A stretch of 64,000 nt of DNA. Origin: an uncultured Muribaculaceae bacterium (lineage in GTDB: Bacteria; Bacteroidota; Bacteroidia; Bacteroidales; Muribaculaceae). Under the pieces are notes generated by a model, which made no database searches, was not told where the DNA came from, and saw only the letters and a program-made list of their open reading frames with translations. Shown one piece after another: positions 9,051-18,482 of this stretch (position 1 is the first letter of the stretch; every line of letters starts with the position of its first letter). The position numbers and the translations under genes are program-made. Where the stretch lies: positions 3,476-67,475 of the forward strand of contig CAJUBC010000006.1 of NCBI GenBank assembly GCA_910584545.1. The letters run 5' to 3'.

Positions 9051-9076
9051 CTGATGGTTTTCCGGAGATCGCTGAT

Positions 9077-11260
9077 TTGTTTTTCGATACCGAAATAAAG
9101 TTTCTGAAGGGAGTGGGGGAGCGCCGGGCCAAGACGCTCACCGACGAGTTCGGGTTGCGGACTTTCCGTGACCTCGCTTTCATGTTCCCCTACAAGTATG
9201 TGGACCGCAGTCGTTTCTATGATATCGCGGAACTATCCGGCGATATGCCTATGGTCCAGATCCGCGGCAGCTTCATCAGCTTTTCCGAGGAGGGAGAGGG
9301 GGCGCGGAAGCGGCTTGTTGGCATCTTCACCGATGGCCGGAAGATGATGCAGACAGTATGGTTCTCGAAAATCACGGCAATCCGTGGACTTTACCATCCC
9401 GGTGTGGAGTATGTTATTTTCGGCAAGCCGTCGCTTTTCCGCAACGTATGGTCCATGGCGCATCCGGAGGTGTCGAAGTTCAATCCGGAGAATCCTCCGT
9501 CCGGTTTCCGGGGAATCTACTCATTGTCGGAAACGAGCCGCAAGAAGGGCTTTACGGCCCGTAGCATTAGTTCTCTGGTAGAGAATCTGCTGAAACATCC
9601 CGGTTTCCAGACAGTTCCGGAGACGCTTCCTCAGGAGGTCGTATCGGCCTATCGACTGATGCCGCTGAAGGAGGCCATCGCCAACCTTCACTTCCCCGAG
9701 AATCCCGAGTCGCTTCAGAAAGCGAGAGAGAGGATGAAGTTCGAGGAATTGTTTTACCTGCAGCTGCACATCCTCAGGTTTTCGCGCGAGAGAAGTCAGC
9801 GCATCCGCGGCGAGGTCTTCGCGCGGATAGGAAAGTATTTCAATGGCTTCTACAATGAAGTTCTTCCGTTCCCTCTCACCGGTGCGCAGAAGCGCGTGTT
9901 GCGCGAGATCCGGGCAGACATGCGGACGGGGCGGCAGATGAACCGTCTGCTGCAGGGCGATGTGGGGTCCGGCAAGACCCTCGTGGCTTTCATGACTATG
10001 CTTATGGGGGCCGACAACGGCTGCCAGTCGGCCTTGATGGCTCCGACGGAGATCCTCGCCACCCAGCATTATGAGACAATCCGTGAGTGGGCCGAGCCTC
10101 TCGGTCTGAGGGTTGAGTTGCTCACCGGAAGCACCCGTGTGCGGCAGCGACGCATTATCCATGAGGGACTTGAAAACGGAGACATAGACATCATAGTCGG
10201 TACGCATGCGTTGATAGAGGACACTGTGAAATTCAGACGTCTCGGCGTGGCGGTAATCGACGAGCAGCACCGTTTCGGCGTGGCTCAGCGCGCCCGCATG
10301 TGGCAGAAGAGCGCGATCGCGCCCCATGTGCTCGTGATGACAGCCACTCCGATTCCACGTACGCTTGCCATGACTGTCTACGGCGACCTCGACGTGTCGG
10401 TTATCGACGAACTCCCTCCCGGACGCAAGCCTGTCACGACTCTTCTCCGCTTCGACGAGAACAGGGGAGAGGTCAACCGCCTGCTCGGCCGGGAACTTGC
10501 CACCGGAAGACAGGCCTATATCGTGTATCCGCTGATCACCGAGAATCCTAAGCTTGAACTCAAGAGCGTGGAAAATGGCCTGGAACGCATATCGGGAATT
10601 TTCCCGCAGTACAAGGTATGCATGGTCCATGGCAGGATGAAGCCCGACGTGAAGGAGGAGCAAATGCGGAGATTTATCTCCGGAGAAGCGCGCATCATGG
10701 TGGCCACCACCGTGATAGAGGTCGGAGTTAATGTACCGAACGCCTCGGTGATGGTGATAGAGAACGCCGAGCGGTTCGGCCTCTCTCAGCTCCATCAGCT
10801 CAGGGGACGCGTGGGACGAGGCTCCGACAAGAGTTACTGTGTGCTCGTCACCAAGGAGAAGACCGGAGGCGACACGCGAAAGAGGCTCGGCATAATGACT
10901 GAGACGAGCGACGGCTTCGTCATCTCCGAAGCCGACATGCGCATGCGTGGTCCCGGCGATATGGAGGGTACGCAGCAGAGCGGACTCGCATTCAGTCTTC
11001 AGGTGGCGAATCTTACTACCGACGGACAGATTCTATCCGTCGCCCGCGAGGCTGCGGGAAGGATCCTCGACGCGCATCCGGAGCTGCTCGAGCGGGAACC
11101 TCGCCGACAGGAGGGCCAGGCATCGGAGGGCACTTCCATAGCACCCGTTACGGTGCAAAATCAAAAAAATCTTGCGCTTTCCCCCTCTGGAATCGATACA
11201 TTACGCACCGAATTGCGTTATAGATTTGCGAAGACCATTGATTGGTCGCGTATTTCTTGA
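9077..11260 (+). CDS. recG: ATP-dependent DNA helicase RecG
   Basis: 727 residues beginning at a TTG (9077); no in-frame ATG or GTG exists between the ispD stop and the conserved opening EIKFLKGVGERRAKTL, and an ATG at 9054 is out of frame. The N-terminal wedge/OB domain is followed by superfamily 2 motifs: Walker A GDVGSGKT near residue 294, motif II DEQH near 395 (typical of RecG and Mfd), TATPIPRT, and the C-terminal GRVGRG. RecG remodels stalled replication forks and branch-migrates Holliday junctions. Length is close to the family norm, though the N-terminal helical extension is short. Confidence 0.93.
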   Translation: MFFDTEIKFLKGVGERRAKTLTDEFGLRTFRDLAFMFPYKYVDRSRFYDIAELSGDMPMVQIRGSFISFSEEGEGARKRLVGIFTDGRKMMQTVWFSKITAIRGLYHPGVEYVIFGKPSLFRNVWSMAHPEVSKFNPENPPSGFRGIYSLSETSRKKGFTARSISSLVENLLKHPGFQTVPETLPQEVVSAYRLMPLKEAIANLHFPENPESLQKARERMKFEELFYLQLHILRFSRERSQRIRGEVFARIGKYFNGFYNEVLPFPLTGAQKRVLREIRADMRTGRQMNRLLQGDVGSGKTLVAFMTMLMGADNGCQSALMAPTEILATQHYETIREWAEPLGLRVELLTGSTRVRQRRIIHEGLENGDIDIIVGTHALIEDTVKFRRLGVAVIDEQHRFGVAQRARMWQKSAIAPHVLVMTATPIPRTLAMTVYGDLDVSVIDELPPGRKPVTTLLRFDENRGEVNRLLGRELATGRQAYIVYPLITENPKLELKSVENGLERISGIFPQYKVCMVHGRMKPDVKEEQMRRFISGEARIMVATTVIEVGVNVPNASVMVIENAERFGLSQLHQLRGRVGRGSDKSYCVLVTKEKTGGDTRKRLGIMTETSDGFVISEADMRMRGPGDMEGTQQSGLAFSLQVANLTTDGQILSVAREAAGRILDAHPELLEREPRRQEGQASEGTSIAPVTVQNQKNLALSPSGIDTLRTELRYRFAKTIDWSRIS

Positions 11261-11291
11261 TGGAAAACCAAAATAACCTATAGACCCTGGT

Positions 11292-12626
11292 ATGAGAGAG
11301 AAGGAATTTTTACCCTTGGTTCGAGAGAAACTGGGGATAGAGGAATTGAATCCCATGCAGCTCAAGATGATGCAGGCTCACAGCGAGAGCCGCGACATCA
11401 TCCTGCTGTCGCCCACAGGAAGCGGCAAGACGCTCGCTTTCATCCTGCCTATGCTCAAGATGCTCCGCCCCTCAACGGGGCGCGTACAGGCGGTGGTGGT
11501 GGCGCCGAGCCGCGAACTCGTCATACAGATTGCCGGAATCGTCGGAAAAATAGCCGCCGGCATGAAGACGACACCGCTGTACGGCGGCCATAAGGTAGAG
11601 GATGAGGTCAATTCTTTGTCGGCCGGGACCGACATTATTGTCGCCACCCCGGGACGATTGCTCGACCATATCAATCGGCGCGATATCGACGTGCTTCCCA
11701 CTCGGATGCTCGTGCTCGATGAATTCGACAAGAGTCTTGAACTCGGTTTCGAGAAGGAGATGAAGAAGATAGTGGCGAGGCTCAAGAACGTCAGCCGCAT
11801 CATCCTCACCTCGGCCACCCGCGCCGATGTGTTGCCGGATTTCCTGAGACTCGACAACCCGCTCACCATCGACTTCCTTGAAGACAATCAGGAACTGCGC
11901 AACCGCATACGAGTGCATCGGGTTGATTCCGACGCCAACGACAAACTCGATTCACTGCTGGTTCTTCTTCGTAATCTCACGGCGGAAGGCCATCCCGATC
12001 GCAGCATTATTTTCGTGAATCACCGTGAAAGCGCGGAGCGTGTGGCGAATTTCCTGAAGAATAACGGTTTGCCTGCTGTGCTCTATCATGGTGCCCTCGA
12101 TCAGCGGGAGCGCGAACAGGCTGTGGCACGCTTCAACAGCGGCAGCAGGCCGATCCTTGTGGCAACCGACCTGGCAGCCAGAGGCCTTGATATCAAGAAT
12201 GTAAGGAACATCATCCATTACCATCAGCCCCTCACTCCCGAGACATGGACGCATCGCAACGGGCGTACGGCGCGTGTTGACGCCGACGGCGACATCTTCC
12301 TGCTCGTGGGGCCGAATGAGGATATCAAGGACTATGTCTCTTTCGATGACACCCGCTATCTTGATACGGAGAAAGCCCCCGATATGTCGGCCCCCTCTGA
12401 AACACTCTTCTTCTCGGCGGGACGGCGCGAGAAACTTTCCAAAGGCGATATCCTCGGCTTCCTTGTGAAGGAGGGTGGGCTGGAGCCGGGTCAGATAGGG
12501 GTGATCGACGTGTTCGACCACTATGCGCTCGCCGCCGTGGTGAGGGATGCGGTCAAGCAGATGATGCAGCGTATCAAGGGGAAGAAAATCAAGGGTGAGA
12601 AGCGGATGATTTCACTTCTTGACTGA
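11292..12626 (+). CDS. DEAD-box family RNA helicase (motif II DEFD)
   Basis: 444 residues. Core motifs in order: Q-motif-like NPMQLKMM, motif I SPTGSGKT near residue 40, APSRELVIQ, TPGRLLD, motif II as DEFD rather than DEAD near residue 143, SATRADV in place of SAT, then the second RecA domain with IIFVNHRESAERV, ARGLD and HRNGRTAR. A C-terminal segment (residues about 370-440, FFSAGRREKLSKGDILGFLVKEGGL) resembles the small RNA-binding domain of DbpA-type helicases. It is expected to act in ribosome assembly or RNA turnover. It starts 31 bases after recG and may be in the same transcript. The Ala-to-Phe change in motif II is compatible with activity. Confidence 0.85.
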   Translation: MREKEFLPLVREKLGIEELNPMQLKMMQAHSESRDIILLSPTGSGKTLAFILPMLKMLRPSTGRVQAVVVAPSRELVIQIAGIVGKIAAGMKTTPLYGGHKVEDEVNSLSAGTDIIVATPGRLLDHINRRDIDVLPTRMLVLDEFDKSLELGFEKEMKKIVARLKNVSRIILTSATRADVLPDFLRLDNPLTIDFLEDNQELRNRIRVHRVDSDANDKLDSLLVLLRNLTAEGHPDRSIIFVNHRESAERVANFLKNNGLPAVLYHGALDQREREQAVARFNSGSRPILVATDLAARGLDIKNVRNIIHYHQPLTPETWTHRNGRTARVDADGDIFLLVGPNEDIKDYVSFDDTRYLDTEKAPDMSAPSETLFFSAGRREKLSKGDILGFLVKEGGLEPGQIGVIDVFDHYALAAVVRDAVKQMMQRIKGKKIKGEKRMISLLD

Positions 12627-12840
12627 TTCCGAAGGCTCATTTAGTGATTTTCAGGTAAAAAATATCCTTATTATAGGTATTATTTGCTGAGATTTTTGTA
12701 ATTTTGTACCTGAATCGGTATACTATGTGTCTCTCCTTGATCTCGGAGAGCTTGGAAGCCGTGCGGATGCGCGGTAAAATTAGGCTAAGGTAATTAGACC
12801 AAGATAAGGAAAAATAATAACTCAAATATTAGCGAAACAA
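12627..12840 (+). promoter_or_regulatory. Promoter and structured leader of the PFOR gene
   Basis: This 214-bp AT-rich gap contains a perfect -7 box TAATTTTG at 12699-12706, but no well-placed TTTG -33 box. About 135 nt of leader would precede the ATG at 12841. The leader carries a hairpin CTCTCC / GGAGAG (12731-12736 with 12745-12750) followed by a GC-rich patch, then A-rich unstructured sequence before the start codon. I recognise no known riboswitch. Confidence 0.45.
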
Positions 12841-15800
12841 ATGAGCAAAACAAAGAAATTCCTGACATGCGACGGCAATCAGGCTGCCGCGCATATCAGC
12901 TACATGTTTAGCGAGGTTGCAGCTATTTATCCCATTACTCCGTCATCCACAATGGCGGAGTATGTCGATGACTGGTCTGCTGCCGGCAGGAAGAACATCT
13001 TCGGCGAGACAGTTCTTGTCCAGGAGATGCAGAGCGAGGCCGGTGCCGCCGGCGCTGTCCATGGCTCCCTTCAGTCCGGTGCGCTCACAACGACTTACAC
13101 CGCATCGCAGGGTCTCCTGCTGATGATCCCCAATATGTACAAGATCGCAGGTGAACTCCTTCCCTGTGTGTTCCACGTATCGGCCCGTACGCTTGCCTCC
13201 CATGCGCTGAGCATCTTCGGCGACCATCAGGATGTGATGTCTGCCCGTCAGACCGGTTTCGCAATGTTATGCGAGGGAAGCGTGCAGGAGGTGATGGACC
13301 TCTCCGCAGTGGCTCATCTCTCGGCGATCAAGGGCCGGGTGCCGTTCATCAATTTCTTCGACGGTTTCCGTACTTCTCACGAAATCCAGAAGATCGAGGC
13401 TCTCTCCGAAGAGGACCTCGCTCCGCTCGTGGACCGCAAGGCTCTTGAGGAATTCCGGGCCGGCGCCCTCAATCCCGACAAGCCCGTTTCCCGCGGTATG
13501 GCCGAGAACCCCGACGTGTTCTTCCAGCACCGCGAGGCAAGCAATAAGTATTACGATGCTATTCCCGAAATCGTAGAGGAATATATCAAGGAGATGAACC
13601 GTCTCACAGGCCGCAACTATGGTCTCTTCGACTATTACGGCGACCCGGAGGCCGACCGCGTCATCATCGCCATGGGTTCCGTCACGGAGGCCATCAAGGA
13701 GACAATCGACTCTCTCCGCTCCAACGGTGAGAAGGTGGGCCTCGTGGCCGTGCATCTCTACCGCCCCTTCTCCGCACGTCATTTCCTCGCAGCCGTGCCC
13801 AAGAGCGCCCGCAGAATCGCGGTGCTCGACCGCACCAAGGAGCCCGGGGCCAACGGCGAGCCTCTTTATCTCGACGTGCGCGACTGCTTCTACGGCAGGG
13901 AGAACGCCCCGCTTATCGTGGGCGGACGCTATGGCCTCAGCTCCAAGGACACCACTCCGTCGCAGATTCTCGAGGTTTATCGCAATCTCGCCGAGAAAAA
14001 TCCCAGGAACGGTTTCACCATCGGTATCGAGGATGACGTGACCAACCTCTCGCTTCCCGTGATGCCCGAGGTGAATGTGGGCGGCAAGGGTATGTTCCAG
14101 GCCAAGTTCTATGGCCTTGGAGCCGACGGTACGGTAGGCGCCAACAAGAACTCCGTGAAGATCATCGGCGACAACACCGATAAGTACTGCCAGGCATATT
14201 TCGCGTACGACTCGAAGAAGTCCGGCGGCTTCACCTGCTCGCACCTCCGCTTCGGCGACGAGCCTATCCGTTCCACCTATCTGGTGAACACCCCTAACTT
14301 CGTGGCATGCCATGTGCAGGCTTATCTCCACATGTACGACGTGACACGCGGTCTCCAACCCAACGGAACTTTCCTTCTCAACACCATCTGGGAGGGCGAC
14401 GAACTCGCCAGGAACCTCCCCAACAAGGTGAAGCGCTTCTTTGCTGAGAACAATATCACCGTATATTACATCAACGCCACCCGCATCGCTCAGGAAATCG
14501 GTCTCGGCAACCGTACCAATACCATTCTCCAGAGCGCGTTCTTCCGCATCACCGAGGTGATTCCCGTCGATCTAGCCATCGAGCAGATGAAGAAGTTCAT
14601 CGTGAAGAGCTACGGCAAGAAGGGTGAGAATGTGGTGAACATGAACAACCAGGCCGTGGACCGCGGCGGCGAGTATCACCGTCTCGAGGTTAAGCCCGAG
14701 TGGGCATCGCTTGCCGATGATACTCCGGCTCTGGCTCCGGCCCCCGAGTTCGTGGAGACTGTTGTACGTCCCATCAACGCTCAGGATGGCGACCTGCTTC
14801 CCGTAAGCAAGTTCACCGACCGTCCCGACGGAACATGGACTCCCGGCACAGCCGCCTACGAGAAGCGCGGTGTCGCCACATTCGTCCCTGAATGGAATCC
14901 CGAGAACTGCATCCAGTGTAACCGCTGCTCCTACGTATGTCCTCACGCTGCCATCCGTCCATTTGTGCTGACTCCCGAGGAGGCCGCCAAGGCTCCATTC
15001 GGCGAGGATCACTCTGTCCCGGCCCTCGGCAAGGATTTCGTGCCCGGCAGCCGCTTCGTCCAGCAGGTCGATGTGCTCGACTGTCTCGGTTGCGGTAACT
15101 GCGTGGATGTATGTCCCGGCAAGAAGGGCAACAAGGCCCTCTCGATGCAGCTTCTCCAGACTCAGGAGTCTCAGGACAGGAACTGGGAGTGGCTCGTCAA
15201 TAATGTAACCAACAAGGCCGACAGGGTTAATGTCTCCCTTAACGTGAAGAACTCGCAGTTTGCTCAGCCCCTCTTCGAGTTCTCCGGAGCATGCTCCGGC
15301 TGCGGCGAGACCCCTTACGTGAAGCTCCTCACGCAGCTTTTCGGCGACCGTGAGATCGTAGCCAACGCTACCGGATGTTCCTCCATCTACTCCGGTTCGG
15401 TGCCCAGCACTCCATACACCGTCAACGAGAAGGGTCACGGTCCGGCATGGGCCAACTCCCTCTTCGAGGACTTCTGCGAGTATGGACTCGGAATGTACAT
15501 CGGTTATGAGAAACTGCGCGAGCGCGTGAAGGAAGCCGCCATCAACCTCTCCACTTCCGGCGAAGCCCCCGAGGCTACACGCGAGGCAGCGCGGCGCTGG
15601 CTCGACGGACGCAACGACGGTCCCGTTTCCCGCGTTACCGGCGAGGCTCTCGTAGAGGCCTGTCGCGAAGGAGCGGAGAAGGGATGCCCCGACTGCCGCA
15701 CTGTCGTTGACCTCTCGCATTACCTCACAAAACGCAGCCAGTGGATCATCGGCGGCGACGGCGCAAGCTACGACATAGGCTTCGGCGGTCTCGACCATGT

Positions 15801-16440
15801 GATCGCTTCCGGAAAGAACGTCAATATCCTCGTGCTCGATACCGAGGTTTATTCCAATACCGGCGGTCAGAGCTCCAAGTCGACCCCGATCGGTGCCATC
15901 GCAAAGTTCGCCGCCGCCGGCAAACGCATCCGTAAGAAGGATCTCGGACTCATGGCCACCACATACGGTTATGTATACGTGGCCCAGATTGCCATGGGCG
16001 CCGACCAGGCCCAGACCCTCAAGGCCATCCGCGAGGCCGAGGCTTACGACGGCCCCTCGCTCGTGATCGCTTACTCTCCCTGCATCAACCACGGTATCAA
16101 GAAGGGTATGGGTCACAGCCAGGCCGAGGAACGCGACGCAGTCGACTGCGGATACTGGCATCTCTGGCGTTATAATCCCGAGCTTGAGAACAAGGGCGAG
16201 AATCCCTTCTCGCTCGATAGCAAGGAGCCTGACTGGGATAAGTTCTACGACTTCCTCAAGGGTGAGGTGCGCTTTGCATCGCTCTACAAGACGTATCCTC
16301 AGGAAGCCGAGGAACTCTTCAAGGCCGCGAGAGACAATGCCCGGTGGCGTTATAACAACTACAAGCGTCTCGCAGCCCAGAACTGGGGTGTCGATCCTGA
16401 GATGACACCCGAAGAAATCGAGCTCCGCAAGCAGGACTGA
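12841..16440 (+). CDS. nifJ: Pyruvate:ferredoxin (flavodoxin) oxidoreductase, single-chain
   Basis: 1199 residues, the length of homodimeric PFOR. Domain order is as in the family: N-terminal pyrimidine-binding domain with YPITPSSTMAEYVDDW and the GGRYGLSSKD linker, the gamma-type domain (GLGADGTVGANKNS), two [4Fe-4S] clusters (CIQCNRCSYVCPH near residue 690 and CLGCGNCVDVCPG near 748), the proximal cluster CSGCGE near 819, and the TPP-binding GGDGASYDIGFGG near 971. It oxidises pyruvate to acetyl-CoA and CO2 while reducing ferredoxin, the main pyruvate-consuming step in anaerobic Bacteroidales. It appears to be transcribed alone, between its own promoter/leader and a very strong terminator. 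Codon use is strongly C/G-ending, consistent with high expression. Confidence 0.96.
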   Translation: MSKTKKFLTCDGNQAAAHISYMFSEVAAIYPITPSSTMAEYVDDWSAAGRKNIFGETVLVQEMQSEAGAAGAVHGSLQSGALTTTYTASQGLLLMIPNMYKIAGELLPCVFHVSARTLASHALSIFGDHQDVMSARQTGFAMLCEGSVQEVMDLSAVAHLSAIKGRVPFINFFDGFRTSHEIQKIEALSEEDLAPLVDRKALEEFRAGALNPDKPVSRGMAENPDVFFQHREASNKYYDAIPEIVEEYIKEMNRLTGRNYGLFDYYGDPEADRVIIAMGSVTEAIKETIDSLRSNGEKVGLVAVHLYRPFSARHFLAAVPKSARRIAVLDRTKEPGANGEPLYLDVRDCFYGRENAPLIVGGRYGLSSKDTTPSQILEVYRNLAEKNPRNGFTIGIEDDVTNLSLPVMPEVNVGGKGMFQAKFYGLGADGTVGANKNSVKIIGDNTDKYCQAYFAYDSKKSGGFTCSHLRFGDEPIRSTYLVNTPNFVACHVQAYLHMYDVTRGLQPNGTFLLNTIWEGDELARNLPNKVKRFFAENNITVYYINATRIAQEIGLGNRTNTILQSAFFRITEVIPVDLAIEQMKKFIVKSYGKKGENVVNMNNQAVDRGGEYHRLEVKPEWASLADDTPALAPAPEFVETVVRPINAQDGDLLPVSKFTDRPDGTWTPGTAAYEKRGVATFVPEWNPENCIQCNRCSYVCPHAAIRPFVLTPEEAAKAPFGEDHSVPALGKDFVPGSRFVQQVDVLDCLGCGNCVDVCPGKKGNKALSMQLLQTQESQDRNWEWLVNNVTNKADRVNVSLNVKNSQFAQPLFEFSGACSGCGETPYVKLLTQLFGDREIVANATGCSSIYSGSVPSTPYTVNEKGHGPAWANSLFEDFCEYGLGMYIGYEKLRERVKEAAINLSTSGEAPEATREAARRWLDGRNDGPVSRVTGEALVEACREGAEKGCPDCRTVVDLSHYLTKRSQWIIGGDGASYDIGFGGLDHVIASGKNVNILVLDTEVYSNTGGQSSKSTPIGAIAKFAAAGKRIRKKDLGLMATTYGYVYVAQIAMGADQAQTLKAIREAEAYDGPSLVIAYSPCINHGIKKGMGHSQAEERDAVDCGYWHLWRYNPELENKGENPFSLDSKEPDWDKFYDFLKGEVRFASLYKTYPQEAEELFKAARDNARWRYNNYKRLAAQNWGVDPEMTPEEIELRKQD

Positions 16441-16457
16441 TGCTGGCGTAAGACTTA

Positions 16458-16512
16458 ATGACAGATAAAAAGAGAGCCTCCTTTCGCGGGAGGCTCTCTT
16501 TTTATCTGTCAT
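16458..16512. terminator. Bidirectional intrinsic terminator, 24-bp perfect stem
   Basis: Bases 16458-16481 are exactly complementary to 16489-16512, with a 7-nt loop TTTCGCG. The stem has A-run and T-run flanks on both strands, so it can terminate nifJ from the left and the convergent SIMPL gene, whose stop lies 14 bases further on, from the right. Confidence 0.92.
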
Positions 16513-16525
16513 TTTGTCGTATGTG

Positions 16526-17275
16526 TCAGTCTTTCAGGTAGTACTCGATGGTCGAGACTACACGTACCTTCTTAATGGAGGGGGTGTACTGGTCGCGGTC
16601 CTCGATGGAGAACTGTCCCTGGGAAGCGGATTTTATCTTGCCCAGGCGGCTATCCGAGTCCTCGGCGAATTTCTGCGCCGCCTTGCGGGCGTTCTTCGTG
16701 GCATCCGCCACCATGTCCGGCTTGATCTGGTTCAGCTCCGTGAATTCATACAGCGTCTGGTAGTTGTAGTCGCCGGCGACAATCGCGATTCCCTGCTGCA
16801 TCAGCTCGGTCTGCTTGTTCATCAGCTTCTGGATCTTGGCTACCTGCGAGGATGTCACCACCACGACTGTCGTGACGTTGTAGCGGTAGGGAGGCGGGGT
16901 GCCCCCATAGTTGTCGGCCTGCATGTCCTGAACCTTCGGGGCGTTCACCTGGAACTCTTTGTCGGTTATGCCGTTCTTCTTCAGGAAGTTTACGATGGCA
17001 TCATCCGTGCTCGACACCTGACTGTAGATCTGCGTCAGGTCGTTGCCCACAATCTTGCTTACTATCGGCCATGTCACCTTGTTGGCGTTCACCTCTCTCT
17101 CGCTGAGTCCGCGGACTGTCACGACGCGGGAGTTCGAGGAGATCTGGCCGAAGCCATTGCGGATGCATATGCCTAACAGGAGGAGACCGATCGCTATGAA
17201 GATTGCCGGCATCCAGGAATTCACGGCCCTGATGGGACAGGACTTTTCTACCCGAGTGTTTTCTTCGTTTTTCAT
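16526..17275 (-). CDS. SIMPL (DUF541) domain protein, membrane-anchored
   Basis: 249 residues. A short cytoplasmic N-terminus is followed by one transmembrane helix (AIFIAIGLLLLGICI, about residues 25-42), then an exported SIMPL domain starting at VVTVRGLSEREVNANKVTW and including YNVTTVVVVTSSQVAKIQKLM and the QFSIEDRDQYTPSIKKVRVVSTIEYYL ending. SIMPL/YggE-type proteins are implicated in oxidative stress defence or envelope functions, but no biochemical role is established. It is convergent with nifJ and divergent from pheS. Confidence 0.85.
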   Translation of the reverse strand: MKNEENTRVEKSCPIRAVNSWMPAIFIAIGLLLLGICIRNGFGQISSNSRVVTVRGLSEREVNANKVTWPIVSKIVGNDLTQIYSQVSSTDDAIVNFLKKNGITDKEFQVNAPKVQDMQADNYGGTPPPYRYNVTTVVVVTSSQVAKIQKLMNKQTELMQQGIAIVAGDYNYQTLYEFTELNQIKPDMVADATKNARKAAQKFAEDSDSRLGKIKSASQGQFSIEDRDQYTPSIKKVRVVSTIEYYLKD

Positions 17276-17345
17276 ATTCCTATTATTTTGAAGTGAAATT
17301 TAACCTTATAACGCTCCCCGGTGTACATTTATCAAAAAAATTTAG

Positions 17346-17353
17346 TAAATTTG
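17346..17353 (+). promoter_or_regulatory. -7 promoter element upstream of pheS
   Basis: TAAATTTG, a perfect TAnnTTTG match, lies 21 bases before the pheS ATG. No TTTG is found at the expected 19-21 nt upstream, so only the -7 half is supported. Confidence 0.5.
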
Positions 17354-17374
17354 CGGTTCAAACGCGAAATAATT

Positions 17375-18400
17375 ATGCTTGACAAGATAAAGGCTCTCCG
17401 CGAGGAGATAAACGCTGCCATTGCATCCGACATGGAAGCGGTGGAGCAGCTGCGCATCAAATATCTGAGTAAGAAAGGTCTCGTGTCGGCTCTTATGGCC
17501 GACTTCCGTTCCGTTCCGGCTGACCAGAAACGCGAGGTTGGACAGAAAATCAACGAGTTGAAGACTTTTGCAACTGAAAAGATCAATTCCCTGCGTGACG
17601 CGTTCCTTCTCAAGGAGGATGATTCATGCGATGAACTCGACCTCACCAGGACCGCTTCGCCCGAACAGCTCGGCACCCGTCATCCGCTGTCTGTGGTGCG
17701 CAACGAGATACTGCGCATCTTCGCCGGCATGGGCTTCACCATAGCGGAAGGCCCCGAGATCGAGGATGACTGGCACGTGTTTGAAAGTCTCAATTTCCCG
17801 CCGGACCATCCCGCCCGCGACATGCAGGACACTTTCTTCATCTCGCGCGACCCGTCAGACGTGCTTCTCCGCACCCACACCTCTTCGGTGCAGACCCGCG
17901 TTATGGAACGCACCCAGCCTCCGATCCGAATCGTATGTCCGGGCCGTGTGTACCGTAACGAGGCGATATCGGCGCGTGCCCACTGCTTCTTCCACCAGGT
18001 GGAGGGCCTTTACATCGACCGCAATGTGTCGTTCGTCGACCTCAAGCAGGTCCTTCTCGGATTCGCGACGCGCATGTTCGGCCCCGACACCAAGATCCGT
18101 CTCCGTCCCTCCTACTTCCCCTTTACCGAACCATCGGCGGAGATGGACATCTCCTGCGACATCTGCGGCGGCAAAGGCTGCGCGCTCTGCAAGGGAACCG
18201 GTTGGGTGGAGATTCTCGGCTGCGGTATGGTCGATCCCAACGTGCTTGAGGCCTGCGGTATAGATCCCGATGTCTACACCGGCTACGCATTCGGCATGGG
18301 AGTGGAGCGGATCGCCAACCTGAAATACAAGGTAAAGGACCTGCGCCTCTTCAGCGAGAACGATATCCGATTCCTGCGCGAATTCGAATCCGCTCATTGA
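17375..18400 (+). CDS. pheS: Phenylalanine--tRNA ligase alpha subunit
   Basis: 341 residues from the ATG at 17375; the frame remains open upstream but the family N-terminus (MLDKIKALREEINAAI, coiled-coil tRNA-binding helices) starts here. Class II synthetase features follow: HPLSVVRNEILRIF, motif 2 region GRVYRNEAISARAHCFFHQVEGL, and motif 3 GFAMG-like FGMGVERIANLKY. A cysteine-rich CDICGGKGCALCKG segment before GTGWVEILGCGMV is the zinc-knuckle variant seen in many Bacteroidetes PheS proteins. It charges tRNA-Phe together with PheT, which is not adjacent here. Confidence 0.95.
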   Translation: MLDKIKALREEINAAIASDMEAVEQLRIKYLSKKGLVSALMADFRSVPADQKREVGQKINELKTFATEKINSLRDAFLLKEDDSCDELDLTRTASPEQLGTRHPLSVVRNEILRIFAGMGFTIAEGPEIEDDWHVFESLNFPPDHPARDMQDTFFISRDPSDVLLRTHTSSVQTRVMERTQPPIRIVCPGRVYRNEAISARAHCFFHQVEGLYIDRNVSFVDLKQVLLGFATRMFGPDTKIRLRPSYFPFTEPSAEMDISCDICGGKGCALCKGTGWVEILGCGMVDPNVLEACGIDPDVYTGYAFGMGVERIANLKYKVKDLRLFSENDIRFLREFESAH

Positions 18401-18433
18401 TCGCGGCTCTGACGTTAAATCTAATTATAATTA

Positions 18434-18467
18434 AAGCGCGGGTATCGCTGTCGCGGTTTCCGCGCTT
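18434..18467 (+). terminator. Probable terminator after pheS
   Basis: AAGCGCGG at 18434-18441 pairs perfectly with CCGCGCTT at 18460-18467, followed by CTTTTTG. It separates pheS from nth; the loop is 18 nt, longer than ideal. Confidence 0.6.
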
Positions 18468-18482
18468 CTTTTTGACTTTGCT

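Noticed and set aside
9054..9056. ATG at 9054 as the recG start
   Set aside because: It is out of frame with the conserved RecG N-terminus; the in-frame TTG at 9077 is preferred.
12731..12790. Known riboswitch in the nifJ leader
   Set aside because: No TPP, FMN or SAM consensus elements (for example the TPP CUGAGA loop in context) were found; only a simple hairpin is visible.
14572..16512. Long minus-strand reading frame (646 codons) antisense to nifJ
   Set aside because: It mirrors the strongly biased codons of nifJ, its product has no recognisable domain, and nifJ is unambiguous over the same bases.
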